Positions 28,795 to 37,133 of a stretch of 64,000 nt of DNA are shown here, piece by piece (the stretch's first letter is position 1; each line of letters starts with the position of its first letter). The position numbers and the translations under genes were made by a program. Below the pieces are notes generated by a model. It was not told where the DNA came from. It worked only from the letters and a program-made list of their open reading frames with translations, and ran no database searches. Source of the stretch: Limnohabitans sp. Rim8. Its GTDB lineage: Bacteria; Pseudomonadota; Gammaproteobacteria; Burkholderiales; Burkholderiaceae_C. The stretch covers positions 62,001-126,000 of the forward strand of contig NZ_CAMDLM010000004.1 of assembly GCF_945901735.1 (NCBI RefSeq), written 5' to 3'.

Positions 28795-29673
28795 ATGAGC
28801 CCATGCGCCCCCCGTTGTCCCAACCCACCCTGGTCAGCGACAGACACTTGGCTGGTGATCGCCTTGTGTGGTGTGGGCATGTCAACCGCGGCCATGGCGA
28901 CCACGGTCCCATCCAAGTCTGAGGCTGCGATGACTGCGCCTGAGGCTTCGGAGGCAGAAACAGCCGTCCCGCAAAACACTGGCCAACGCTCGCGCTACAC
29001 CCTGGGCCTGAAACTCAAAACCCGGGAATTGTCCGATGGCCACACTGAGCTGGCGCTGCGCCCGGTCCTCGGTTTTCGCTATGGGCGGTGGCGGCTGGGC
29101 CATGCCACAGGTGACGAATGGCTGGCCTTCAGCGGTTACCGCAAAGAGTCGAATTTGGCCTACCAGCTGCGCGACGATGAACGCCTGAAAGTGGCGCTGT
29201 CTTTGCGCATCCAGAACCTGCAAGACAACAGCAGCTTTGACGGTTTTTCTTCGGGCAAGAACACTTTGCGCGCCCGCGTGAGCGCGAACTACCAACTCAA
29301 TAAACGCTGGTCGGTGGGCACCGACCTGACGCAAGACCTGATGGACCGTGGCGACGGCACCACCTTGTCGGTGGGGGCATCGTATGGCCTGCCGCTGAGC
29401 GAGCGCAGCGCGATCAGCCTGAGCGGCGGCGTCGAATGGGCCACAGCCGACCACTGGGCCACCCAGCTGCGCCTGTTGCCCCCGCCACCCGGAGGCTGGC
29501 ACTCTGGCTTGGGCTCGGTGGGTCTGGGCCTGAGTTACCGTTATGCCCTCAGCCCACAATGGGCCTGGTTTGGCACAGTGGGCAGCTCGCGCCATCTGGG
29601 CCAAGTCCATGCCGTCAGCCCCAGCACCTTGAGCTGGAATGGCCAGATCGGCGTCCTTTACTTCAGCCGCTGA
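28795..29673 (+). CDS. MipA/OmpV family outer-membrane protein
   Basis: 292 residues. The N-terminus has a hydrophobic segment (about 18-35, WLVIALCGVGMSTAAMA) that can act as a signal peptide, perhaps from a later start. The mature part is beta-rich with aromatic strand ends: ALRPVLGFRYGRWRLG, the ALSLRIQNLQDNSSFDGF region, VSANYQLNKRWSVGTDLTQDLMDRGDGT, a GLGLSYRYALS strand near the C-terminus and a final GVLYFSR. This matches the MipA/OmpV family (beta-barrel, MltA-interacting in E. coli). It lies six bases after gspE and ten before gspF, so it is inside the secretion operon. It could help the machinery with the peptidoglycan or outer membrane, or simply be an insertion. Confidence 0.75.
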   Translation: MSPCAPRCPNPPWSATDTWLVIALCGVGMSTAAMATTVPSKSEAAMTAPEASEAETAVPQNTGQRSRYTLGLKLKTRELSDGHTELALRPVLGFRYGRWRLGHATGDEWLAFSGYRKESNLAYQLRDDERLKVALSLRIQNLQDNSSFDGFSSGKNTLRARVSANYQLNKRWSVGTDLTQDLMDRGDGTTLSVGASYGLPLSERSAISLSGGVEWATADHWATQLRLLPPPPGGWHSGLGSVGLGLSYRYALSPQWAWFGTVGSSRHLGQVHAVSPSTLSWNGQIGVLYFSR

Positions 29674-29683
29674 AACCTGACAC

Positions 29684-30922
29684 ATGCCCGCCTACCGTTT
29701 TGAAGCCCTGCAAGCCGATGGTGTCCTGCGCAAAGGCACGCTCGAAGCCGACAGCCTGAAAACCGCCCGCACCCAGTTGCGCACGCAGCAGCTCGTGCCC
29801 CTGCTGGTGGAGGCCATCGCCTCGGGCTCGGCCAGCGAAACGGCCAGCGCCCTGCCCTGGTGGCAGCGCCCCATTGGCGCAGGCCGCGCCTTCAGCACCA
29901 GCGAACGCGCCGTGTGGACGCGTCAGCTCGCCGGTCTGGTGGGCAGCGGCTTGCCGGTCGAACGCGCCTTGGCCGCTTTGAGCGAAGAGGTCGAAGACGA
30001 GAAGCAGCGCCACCTGCTGGCCGCCATCCGCGCCGACATCAACTCGGGCAGCACCCTGGGCCGGGCGCTGGCGCAGTTTCCGCAAGAGTTTCCAGCCATC
30101 GACCGCGCCGTGATCGCCGCAGGCGAGCAAAGCGGCCACTTGTCAGATGTGCTCAACCAGCTGGCGAACGACTTGGAAGACCAGCAAGTGCTGCGCGCCA
30201 AGCTCCTGTCGGCCTCGCTGTACCCGGCCATCGTCAGCCTGGTGGCGCTGGCGATTGTGATTTTTTTGGTCACCTCGGTGGTGCCGCAAGTGGCCGGGGT
30301 CTTTGCGGGCACTAAACGGCAATTGCCGGGCTTGACCGTGGCCATGCTGGCCATCAGCGACTTTGTGCGCAACTGGGGCTGGTTTCTGCTGTTGCTGTTG
30401 GCGGGCGGCTTGCTGGCTTTTCGGCTGGCCATGCGCCAAGCGGCGCTGCGCCTGCGCTTTGACGCCGCCTGGCTGCGCCTGCCCCTGATCGGCCGGCTGG
30501 CGCGGGGCTACAACAGCGCCCGCTTTGCCTCCACGCTGGCCATGCTCACGGCCGCGGGCGTGCCCATCCTCAAAGCCCTGCAGGCCGCGGCCGACACGCT
30601 GTCCAACCAGGCCCTGCGGGCCGACGCCCTCGAAGCCCTGGTGCGCGTGCGCGAAGGCGCGCCGCTGGGCACGGCGCTGGCGCAAAACGCCCGCTTTCCG
30701 GGCCTGCTGTCCATGTTTGCAAGGCTGGGCGAACAAACCGGTCAACTGCCGGTGATGCTGCAACGTGCGGCACAACAAATGTCGGGGGAGGTGCAGCGCC
30801 GCGCCCTGGCCTTGGCCACCGTGCTGGAGCCCTTGCTGATCGTCGCCATGGGGGGCATGGTCATGCTGATCGTGCTGGCGGTGCTGATGCCCATCATGCA
30901 GCTGAACCAGTTTATCAAGTGA
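29684..30922 (+). CDS. gspF: Type II secretion system inner-membrane protein GspF
   Basis: 412 residues. Polytopic platform protein with the two repeated GspF domains: the first around FSTSERAVWTRQLAGLVGSGLPVERALAALSEE (about 71-103) and the second around YNSARFASTLAMLTAAGVPILKALQAAADTL (only patterns named). Membrane helices lie at about 178-200, 230-250 and 380-402 (MVMLIVLAVLMPIMQL). The N-terminal YRFEALQADGVLRKGTLEADS segment is typical. This is the last gsp gene. No gspO prepilin peptidase is in the window, so PilD from elsewhere must process the pseudopilins. Confidence 0.95.
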   Translation: MPAYRFEALQADGVLRKGTLEADSLKTARTQLRTQQLVPLLVEAIASGSASETASALPWWQRPIGAGRAFSTSERAVWTRQLAGLVGSGLPVERALAALSEEVEDEKQRHLLAAIRADINSGSTLGRALAQFPQEFPAIDRAVIAAGEQSGHLSDVLNQLANDLEDQQVLRAKLLSASLYPAIVSLVALAIVIFLVTSVVPQVAGVFAGTKRQLPGLTVAMLAISDFVRNWGWFLLLLLAGGLLAFRLAMRQAALRLRFDAAWLRLPLIGRLARGYNSARFASTLAMLTAAGVPILKALQAAADTLSNQALRADALEALVRVREGAPLGTALAQNARFPGLLSMFARLGEQTGQLPVMLQRAAQQMSGEVQRRALALATVLEPLLIVAMGGMVMLIVLAVLMPIMQLNQFIK

Positions 30923-30965
30923 GCGCTGATGAACCGCTTTTTTTGAAGTTTTGAAGGAGTGAACC

Positions 30966-31865
30966 ATGCCCGCCACATTGGAAGGTCAACTCGTCGTCGC
31001 GATTTCGTCTCGCGCCTTGTTCGACTTCGAAGAAGAAAACAAGGTGTTCGAGCAAGGCGACGACCGGGCGTACATGAAGCTGCAGCTTGAGCGCCTGGAA
31101 GCGCCGGCCAAACCCGGCGTGGCCTTTTCTTTGGTGCGCAAGCTGTTGGACTTCAACAATGCCGATGCGCAGCGCGTGGAGGTGGTGATCCTCTCGCGCA
31201 ACGACCCGGTCTCGGGCATGCGGGTGTTCCGCTCGGCGCAGCACTACGGCCTGCCCATCCAGCGCGGCAGCTTCACACGCGGGCAGCCGCCGTGGCGCTA
31301 CCTGCGGCCGCTCAACGCCAACCTGTTTTTGTCCACCCATTTGTCCGATGTGCGCGCCGCGCTCGATGCCGGTGTGCCTGCCGCGCAGGTCTACCCGCAC
31401 TCGGCGCTGGCGTCCGAGGCGCACCCGCACGAGGTGCGCATTGCTTTTGACGGCGATGCCGTGCTGTTTTCCGACGAAGCCGAGCGCGTGTTTCAAGCAC
31501 AAGGCCTGTCGGCATTTCAGAAACACGAAAGCGACAGAGCAGGTCAACCCCTGCTGGCCGGGCCTTTCAAGCCCCTGCTGCAAGCGCTGCAACAATTACA
31601 GCAAGCAGGCACACCGGCCATGCGCATCCGCACCGCACTGGTCACGGCCCGCAGCGCCCCGGCGCACGAGCGCGCCATCCGAACCCTGATGGACTGGAAC
31701 ATTGAAGTCGATGAAGCCATGTTTTTGGGTGGCTTGCCCAAAGGCGAATTTCTGCGCGAATTCGAACCCGACTTTTTCTTTGACGACCAAACCGGCCACA
31801 TCGAATCGGCGGCTCGGCATGTGCCTTCGGGGCATGTGGCTTCGGGGGTGTCCAATCCGGCGTGA
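30966..31865 (+). CDS. 5'-nucleotidase family protein (cytosolic NT5C1-like, PF06189 type)
   Basis: 299 residues preceded by an AAGGAG ribosome-binding site. The family dephosphorylates nucleoside monophosphates in the cytosol through a HAD-like core. Recognisable segments are LVVAISSRALFDFEEENKVF (about 8-27), VVILSRNDPVSGMRVF (about 73-88), LFLSTHLSDVRAAL, RIAFDGDAVLFSDEAERVF (about 157-175) and FFFDDQTGHIESA (about 270-282). The 43-base gap to gspF has no strong terminator. The stop abuts the convergent stop of the DUF3299 gene with no spacer. Confidence 0.88.
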   Translation: MPATLEGQLVVAISSRALFDFEEENKVFEQGDDRAYMKLQLERLEAPAKPGVAFSLVRKLLDFNNADAQRVEVVILSRNDPVSGMRVFRSAQHYGLPIQRGSFTRGQPPWRYLRPLNANLFLSTHLSDVRAALDAGVPAAQVYPHSALASEAHPHEVRIAFDGDAVLFSDEAERVFQAQGLSAFQKHESDRAGQPLLAGPFKPLLQALQQLQQAGTPAMRIRTALVTARSAPAHERAIRTLMDWNIEVDEAMFLGGLPKGEFLREFEPDFFFDDQTGHIESAARHVPSGHVASGVSNPA

Positions 31866-32492
31866 TCAGCGCTTTTTGTCCTGGTAAGGCGTCACGGCCT
31901 TGGCGTCGATGCGGTAACTGGCCACGCCCATGTGCGAGTCGGTCTTGGTGGCACTCAAGGGGCCGGACACCCAGACCACGTCCATGAGGCGCAGGTTCTT
32001 AACAGGTTTGTCCAAGAGCACATGCACGATTTGGTTGGCCGGGGGCGGGGGCGAATGCACGCAAGCGCCGAAGTAAGGCACCAGCAAAAACTCCTTGATG
32101 CCAGCGGCCAGGTCTTCCAGCGGCACCACATAGCCCGGCAGGCGCACGCCCTGACCAAGAATCAGGGGGTTGATGGGCGCGTTGTCCCACATTTGGCGCA
32201 TTTTTTTCAGCGCCTCCTCGGCCTTGGGGTCGTTGTCTTTCAATGCGTCAAGGTTGAGCGCCTTGAGGTCTTTGTACGGGTCCCAGCCTGCCGGAATCAG
32301 CTGCTCCCAGCCGATGGTGCGCGTGGCTCCCGGCACGTTGGCACCGGGCGGAGAGGCGTCGGCCGACAAGGCGGGCTGGACCAGAGGCACGGTGTCGCGC
32401 ACGGTCTCTCGCACACTTTGCGCCTGCGCACTCCAGACCCACAACGCAGGCAGCAGCACGCCCACCGTCCAACACCTTGCAACTTGTCTCAT
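31866..32492 (-). CDS. DUF3299 periplasmic protein
   Basis: 208 residues from the ATG at 32492. A signal peptide ends at residue 24 (WVWSAQA/Q). The body has the DUF3299 pattern: TIGWEQLIPAGWDPYKDL, NAPINPLILGQGVRLPGYVVPLE, a FLLVPYFGACVHSPPPPANQIVHV stretch containing the single conserved Cys and His, and a C-terminal VWVSGPL strand (only patterns named). Such proteins are encoded next to FtsX-type ABC systems, as here, where permease and ATPase genes lie directly upstream on the same strand. A metal-binding or heme/metal trafficking role is possible through the Cys/His motif but unproven. Confidence 0.85.
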   Translation of the reverse strand: MRQVARCWTVGVLLPALWVWSAQAQSVRETVRDTVPLVQPALSADASPPGANVPGATRTIGWEQLIPAGWDPYKDLKALNLDALKDNDPKAEEALKKMRQMWDNAPINPLILGQGVRLPGYVVPLEDLAAGIKEFLLVPYFGACVHSPPPPANQIVHVLLDKPVKNLRLMDVVWVSGPLSATKTDSHMGVASYRIDAKAVTPYQDKKR

Positions 32493-32545
32493 CCCTGCGC
32501 TCTCATTCCCGTTGTCATTGCAGCGCATTGTGCAGCAACCCCACC

Positions 32546-33853
32546 TCACACGCGTGGCGACAAGCCGTCGGCCAGGGACAATCGGTAGGCCCGCCAAGCG
32601 GGCCCGAGGCTGGCCAGCAATCCGGCCAGCAAGACCGCGCCCGCCAGCGCCAGCTGCGAAGGCAAAGGCGCCTCCATTTGCAAGCGAATGCCCAGCGACT
32701 GCTGCAGCCAGGGTGTGGCCAAGGCCATGCCCGAGTGGGCCAACAGCACACCCAACGCGACCCCGGCGCAGGTGACCCACAGCCCTTCGAGCGTGAGCAG
32801 ACCCAGCACATGGCGCGGCGCGGCGCCCACGGCGCGCAGCACCGCCAGTTCGCGGCGGCGCTCGTTCAGGCCCGCCAGCACCACCGCCACGAGCGAGACC
32901 ACACTCACCAAGGCCACCAGGGCCGAGACTGCCAGCAAGGCGTTTTCACCCAGGCCCAGCACCGACCACAACTCCCCCAAGGCCACGCCGGGCATGACGC
33001 CGATCAGGGCTTCTTCTTCGTAGAAATTCACGAAGCGCTGAACATTGAAGACGGCCGCACGGCTTTTCAGACCCACCAGGGCGGCCGTGACTTCTTCGGG
33101 CTCCAGGTTGAATTTGCGCGCCTGGTCGGCCGGGATCTGCCCGCCCGGCATGGGCGTGCCCGCGACCCAGTCGAGGTGGATGGCTTCCAGGGCCTTGAGG
33201 CTCACTTGCACCGAACGGTCCACCGGGGTGCCCGTGGGGGCCAGAATGCCGACCACCTTGAAGGGCTTGTCGGCATGTTCGTCAGTATTTCCGTCGGCTG
33301 GCTCGCCTTTGTGGTCATGGTCATGGTCGTGCATGCCGTGGCCCAGCGTGATACTTTGGCCCAAGCCATAGCCCATCTTGCGCGCCACTTCGGCCCCGAT
33401 CACCGCCTCGTACAAACCATCGAGCGTGTCGGCAAACGCCGCGCCTTGCTGCAAGACCAGCGGCTGTTTGTCGCCATAGGCAAAGTGCTGAAAATAAGCG
33501 GGCGTGGTGCCGAGCACTGGAAAGCCCCGGTGCGAGTCGCCCAGACTCAAAGGCACGACCCAAGACACCGAGCGGTGCTGCGCGAGCTTGAGCACACTCT
33601 CCATGCGCATGCTTTGCGGCACGCTGCCAATGTGGAACACCGAAAACAGCATCAGCTGCAACGGGCTGCTGCGCGCGCCCACGATCAAATCGACACCGCT
33701 GACCGATTGCGAAAAACTGTGGCGGATGTCGTGGCGCAAACGCTCCAAAGTCCACAGCAAGGCGGTGGCCAACGACAGCGACACCACCACCCAAACCAGG
33801 GTGCTGCGCCGGTTCCAGGCACTTTGCCGGGCGATGGTCAGCAGCTTGTTCAT
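32546..33853 (-). CDS. FtsX/MacB-type ABC transporter permease with His-rich periplasmic segment
   Basis: 435 residues from the ATG at 33853, which overlaps the ATPase stop (ATGA). Topology is one N-terminal helix (about 18-36), a large periplasmic domain, then three C-terminal helices (about 288-310, 335-360, 388-410), as in MacB/LolC-type exporters. The ERRRELAVLRAVGA segment is the cytoplasmic coupling helix. Residues 172-193 contain GHGMHDHDHDH followed by a Glu/Asp/His stretch, a plausible zinc or other divalent-metal binding loop. With the DUF3299 gene downstream this resembles metal-related FtsX-type systems such as the Zur-regulated Zrg genes of Vibrio, although no DUF2796 gene is present here. 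Confidence 0.85.
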   Translation of the reverse strand: MNKLLTIARQSAWNRRSTLVWVVVSLSLATALLWTLERLRHDIRHSFSQSVSGVDLIVGARSSPLQLMLFSVFHIGSVPQSMRMESVLKLAQHRSVSWVVPLSLGDSHRGFPVLGTTPAYFQHFAYGDKQPLVLQQGAAFADTLDGLYEAVIGAEVARKMGYGLGQSITLGHGMHDHDHDHKGEPADGNTDEHADKPFKVVGILAPTGTPVDRSVQVSLKALEAIHLDWVAGTPMPGGQIPADQARKFNLEPEEVTAALVGLKSRAAVFNVQRFVNFYEEEALIGVMPGVALGELWSVLGLGENALLAVSALVALVSVVSLVAVVLAGLNERRRELAVLRAVGAAPRHVLGLLTLEGLWVTCAGVALGVLLAHSGMALATPWLQQSLGIRLQMEAPLPSQLALAGAVLLAGLLASLGPAWRAYRLSLADGLSPRV

Positions 33854-34539
33854 GCCTTCACCCCCGCTTGTTGCAAGGCGGGCAAGGACCACTGCACATC
33901 AAAGCGTGCGGCCTGCTGTTCGTCGTGGCTCACGCACACCAAGGCGCTGCCCGCGTCGCGTGCGGCCTGCAGCAACAAGTCCATGAAGCCCTGGCGCAAA
34001 GCCGCGTCGAGTGCCGAGGTGGGCTCGTCGGCCAAAATCAATTCGGGCTGACCCATCAGTGCGCGGGCAGCGGCCACGCGCTGCTGCTGGCCCACCGACA
34101 AGGTGTCGGCCCGGCGGCGCCACAGGGCCTCGGGCAAACCCATGCGCTGCAACCAGCTTTGGGCCGCGGTCTCGGGGCCACCGGCAGCTTGGCAGCGCTC
34201 GCGGCGCAGCTTGGAGAAACGGCAAGGCAGGGTCACGTTGTCCAGCACACTCAGGTAGGGCAGCAAATTGAACTGCTGAAACATCACGCCCACATGGTCG
34301 GCCCGAAAGGCGTCGCGCTGGCCGGCCTTCAAAGCGGCCCAGTCTTGCCCCAGCAAAGACACGCGCCCTTGGCGAGGCGACAACACCCCCGCCAGCAGGC
34401 CGAGCAAAGTGCTTTTGCCGCAGCCGCTGGGTCCGTGCAAAAAAACAGTTTGTCCACGGTCCACCAGCAGGCGGCCCAGCAGCAGTGTGTCTGGCCCTCC
34501 CCGGGTCCAGGCAAAGCGCAATGGCTCGATGTCGATCAC
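33850..34539 (-). CDS. ABC transporter ATP-binding protein (LolD/MacB-type)
   Basis: 229 residues from a GTG at 34539 that has AGGGAGAA seven bases upstream; the longer ATG form to 34578 would leave that site inside the gene. Walker A GPSGCGKS is at 36-43, Q-loop FQQFNLLPYL near 79-88 (typical of MacB/LolD), the signature is LSVGQQQR and Walker B is LILADEPTSALD. It drives the adjacent FtsX-type permease. The Gly in the LSGGQ motif is replaced by Val (LSVGQ), a tolerated variant in this subfamily. Confidence 0.9.
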   Translation of the reverse strand: MIDIEPLRFAWTRGGPDTLLLGRLLVDRGQTVFLHGPSGCGKSTLLGLLAGVLSPRQGRVSLLGQDWAALKAGQRDAFRADHVGVMFQQFNLLPYLSVLDNVTLPCRFSKLRRERCQAAGGPETAAQSWLQRMGLPEALWRRRADTLSVGQQQRVAAARALMGQPELILADEPTSALDAALRQGFMDLLLQAARDAGSALVCVSHDEQQAARFDVQWSLPALQQAGVKA

Positions 34540-34574
34540 ACAGTTCTCCCTGTTGAGCGGGGCAATATACCCCG

Positions 34575-35522
34575 TCAATTGGGCTCAGCGGTTTTTCTCC
34601 GGCCTTCTCTGCGGGCAATCCAGACGGTGGCACCCAAGATGACCAGGGCCCCAGCCCAAGTCCACTGGCTGGGCACATCGCCAAACACCAGCCAGCCCAG
34701 AATCGAGGCCCAGACCAGGTCGAGAAAGCGCAACGACTGGGTGGCCGAAATGTCGGCCAGCGCAAAGGCCCGCGTCAGGCAATAGTGGGCCAGCGTGCCC
34801 AACACGCCCGTGGCGGCAAAGCCGATCCACTGCATCAGGGTGGGCGCTTGCCAGTTGGGCAGCGCCATCGGCAAGCTCAAAATCGTGACCGTCAGGGCTT
34901 GCCACAGCACAATCACGCCCGCTTTTTCGTAGCGGGTCAAGGCTTTGGTGATCAGGAAGGACGCCGCAAACACCGGCGACGAGGCCAACATGATCAGGTT
35001 GAACCAGCCCCCCTCACCCGACATCTTGGGCAAGACCACCACCAGCACACCCGCAAAACCAATGATGGCGGCGATCCAGCGGTCCCGGCGCATCGGCTCG
35101 CCCAAAAACCAGGCCGCGCCGAGCATGATGAAAATCGGACCGGTAAAGCCAATCGCGGTAATGTCGGCCAGCGGAATCTTGGGCAAGGCCGTGAACCACA
35201 ACACCAGCCCCAGCGTGTGCACCCCACCGCGCCAGAACTGGCCCACCATGTTCACTGGCATGTAAGACCGCCAGCCACCGCGCCAAACCCAAGGCAAGAT
35301 GAACAACAGGCCAAACAAGTAACGCAAAAACTGCGATTGGTAAACGTCCAGTTGCAGCGTCAGCTCACGGGCGATGGTGTTGAGGAAAGAAAACAGCAAC
35401 CCACCCAGCACCATCCAGACCATGCCCCGAACGGCCGCTGGCAAGGCGTCAAAGGCCCGCCTGCTGCGGTGCTGCGCAAGCGACCACTGGCGGGATGGGG
35501 ACCAAGGCTTGCGCGGTTTCAT
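34575..35522 (-). CDS. DMT superfamily (EamA-type) transporter
   Basis: 315 residues with about ten membrane helices in two EamA repeats, the first starting near residue 34 (MVWMVLGGLLFSFLNT) and the second near residue 180 (LIMLASSPVFAASFLITKAL). The N-terminal 30 residues are basic and may be overextended; an internal ATG at MVWMV (about residue 34) is the alternative. EamA proteins export small metabolites such as amino acids, and the substrate here is unknown. It is followed by the ABC ATPase after 35 bases on the same strand, so it may be part of the same transcript. Confidence 0.88.
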   Translation of the reverse strand: MKPRKPWSPSRQWSLAQHRSRRAFDALPAAVRGMVWMVLGGLLFSFLNTIARELTLQLDVYQSQFLRYLFGLLFILPWVWRGGWRSYMPVNMVGQFWRGGVHTLGLVLWFTALPKIPLADITAIGFTGPIFIMLGAAWFLGEPMRRDRWIAAIIGFAGVLVVVLPKMSGEGGWFNLIMLASSPVFAASFLITKALTRYEKAGVIVLWQALTVTILSLPMALPNWQAPTLMQWIGFAATGVLGTLAHYCLTRAFALADISATQSLRFLDLVWASILGWLVFGDVPSQWTWAGALVILGATVWIARREGRRKTAEPN

Positions 35523-35620
35523 GCCGCTGCGCTTTTGTAGGGGTGAATCACCCGATCATCTTAGGGGCAATGCGCACCCTCGCCGGTCGCTTGCGTTACC
35601 AACCTTGCCTCCTCGCCACT

Positions 35621-36862
35621 TCAGGTCGGCGGCAGGGGTGGCAAGGACCTGGCTGCCGGGTTGGCAGCCGGAGCGGCCGGCGCTGCGGGTGCCAAAGCCG
35701 GCGGTGGCGGTGTTGCCGTTGGGCTCGTCTGGGCTGGTGCCGCAGCTGGCGCCACTGCCACGGGAGCCACGGGTGCTGCGGGTGCGGGTTGCGCTGCTGG
35801 CGCCCCAGCAGGTGGCACGGAACCCGGCGCCACAGGCGCAGCCGAACTGGCGGGTTGGGGCGTTGCTTGCGGCTTGGCATCGGGCGCAGGCACGCCCCTG
35901 ATCTTGTCGATCTGCTTGAAGACCCAATTTTTCTCTTGCGCGGCCAGTGCTTTTTCTTCGGCAATTTGCACCTTCAAGGCGGCGATCTTGTCTTGCAGCG
36001 CACGCTGCTCGGCCGCCTTGGCCTCTTGGGCTTGTTGCTCGGCCTTCAGCCGGGCGTCTTCGATGGCCTGCCGATTGGCTGCATCTTCAGCGGCCTCGCG
36101 GGCCACGCGGTCTTTTTCCTGCTGGATGCGCGAGGTCCTGACCGATGCGATCTCACGCACCCCAGAGCTCCAGGGCAAATTTTGCAATTGCATTTGAATG
36201 GCGGCTTCGCGCGAAATCGTCTGCACCTTGCCGTTCACGCTGGCCGTGAAGAAGCCTTCACACCGGGTTTTGATGCCCGCCACGGTGCAGGCATGGCTTT
36301 GCGGGCTTTGCGTGCCCCAGGCTTTGGGCCGCGCCAAAAACGCCTCGCATTGGGCAAAAGCCCGCTCAATTCTGGCGTCCTCACCGCTGGGCTGCGGGTC
36401 ATTGAAGTCAAACCACTCGGGCCGCACCCGGTCCAGCTCGAACGCGGTACGCACGCACTCGGCCTTGGCCGGCGCCAATTGCGCCTGCATGCCAGCCCAC
36501 ACGGCCCGGGTCAAGGCATTGCTGCTGACCACCTTGAAGCGGGTTTCGCCTTGTGTGGGGCAGCCATTGACCACCTGGTCATTGATGCGACGGGACTGGC
36601 CTTGCCAACGCACCGTGACGGACTCCTCATTCAGCGGTGTGATGGCCATGGCCGTGTCAAAGAACGGGGCTTGCACCACACGTTCCACATCGGCCTGACC
36701 GGGCACGCTGATGCGCAAATTGCAGCGGGTCTCGCCATTGACCACCCTGGCCGCCACCGGCACGGTCTGGGTCTGTCCGGCCAGCAGCACGTACTGGCCC
36801 GCCCATGCCCAAGGCGCAGCACACAGCCACAGCAAACCAACCCAACCAACACTTGTTCTCAT
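35621..36862 (-). CDS. Secreted hypothetical protein with coiled coil and Ala/Pro-rich tail
   Basis: 413 residues from the ATG at 36862. I do not recognise a family. A signal peptide of about 22 residues (ending APWAWA/GQ) precedes a globular domain (about 23-230) with five or six Cys, including RCNLRIS, NGCPTQGETRF, AECVRTAFELDRVRPEW, QCEAFLARPK and HACTVAGIKTRCEG, which may form disulfides. A highly charged Glu/Ala/Gln/Lys-rich coiled coil follows (about 235-315), then a low-complexity Ala/Pro tail of about 90 residues. The layout suggests a periplasmic protein whose tail spans or binds the cell wall. It is transcribed toward the DMT gene 98 bases away. Confidence 0.7.
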   Translation of the reverse strand: MRTSVGWVGLLWLCAAPWAWAGQYVLLAGQTQTVPVAARVVNGETRCNLRISVPGQADVERVVQAPFFDTAMAITPLNEESVTVRWQGQSRRINDQVVNGCPTQGETRFKVVSSNALTRAVWAGMQAQLAPAKAECVRTAFELDRVRPEWFDFNDPQPSGEDARIERAFAQCEAFLARPKAWGTQSPQSHACTVAGIKTRCEGFFTASVNGKVQTISREAAIQMQLQNLPWSSGVREIASVRTSRIQQEKDRVAREAAEDAANRQAIEDARLKAEQQAQEAKAAEQRALQDKIAALKVQIAEEKALAAQEKNWVFKQIDKIRGVPAPDAKPQATPQPASSAAPVAPGSVPPAGAPAAQPAPAAPVAPVAVAPAAAPAQTSPTATPPPPALAPAAPAAPAANPAARSLPPLPPT

Positions 36863-36928
36863 CGCGCACCCGTCCACAAAAACCTTTGATTGATGAGGCT
36901 CTCTGAAGTTTTCAATGCTCAAAGCTGT

Positions 36929-37006
36929 TGTAGGTCGGCGGCTTCAGCCCCGACATGCAGCCTGCACCGAAGCCATCCATGTCGGGGCTAAAGCCACCGA
37001 CCTACA
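36929..37006. repeat. REP-like long inverted repeat, family A copy 1
   Basis: Two 29-base arms (36929-36957 and 36978-37006) are inverted copies with about two mismatches and a 20-base loop. The core is TGTAGGTCGG-GGCTT-AGCCCCGACATG in type. It sits in the 271-base intergenic space between the secreted protein and the enoyl-CoA hydratase. It shares the GTAGGTCGG...CTT...CCGAC pattern with the element at 48423-48503. Probably a non-autonomous REP/BIME-type palindrome. Confidence 0.75.
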
Positions 37007-37133
37007 AGATGACTTAGCGCACACATTTCAAACTTCAGCAAGCCTGGTCCATAAAGGACGTATCGGCAGCAAAGCGCCCAACTTGATAGCGCGGCGGGAG
37101 GTCATCCATGCGAGGTTTTGGCTCAACAGCGGC

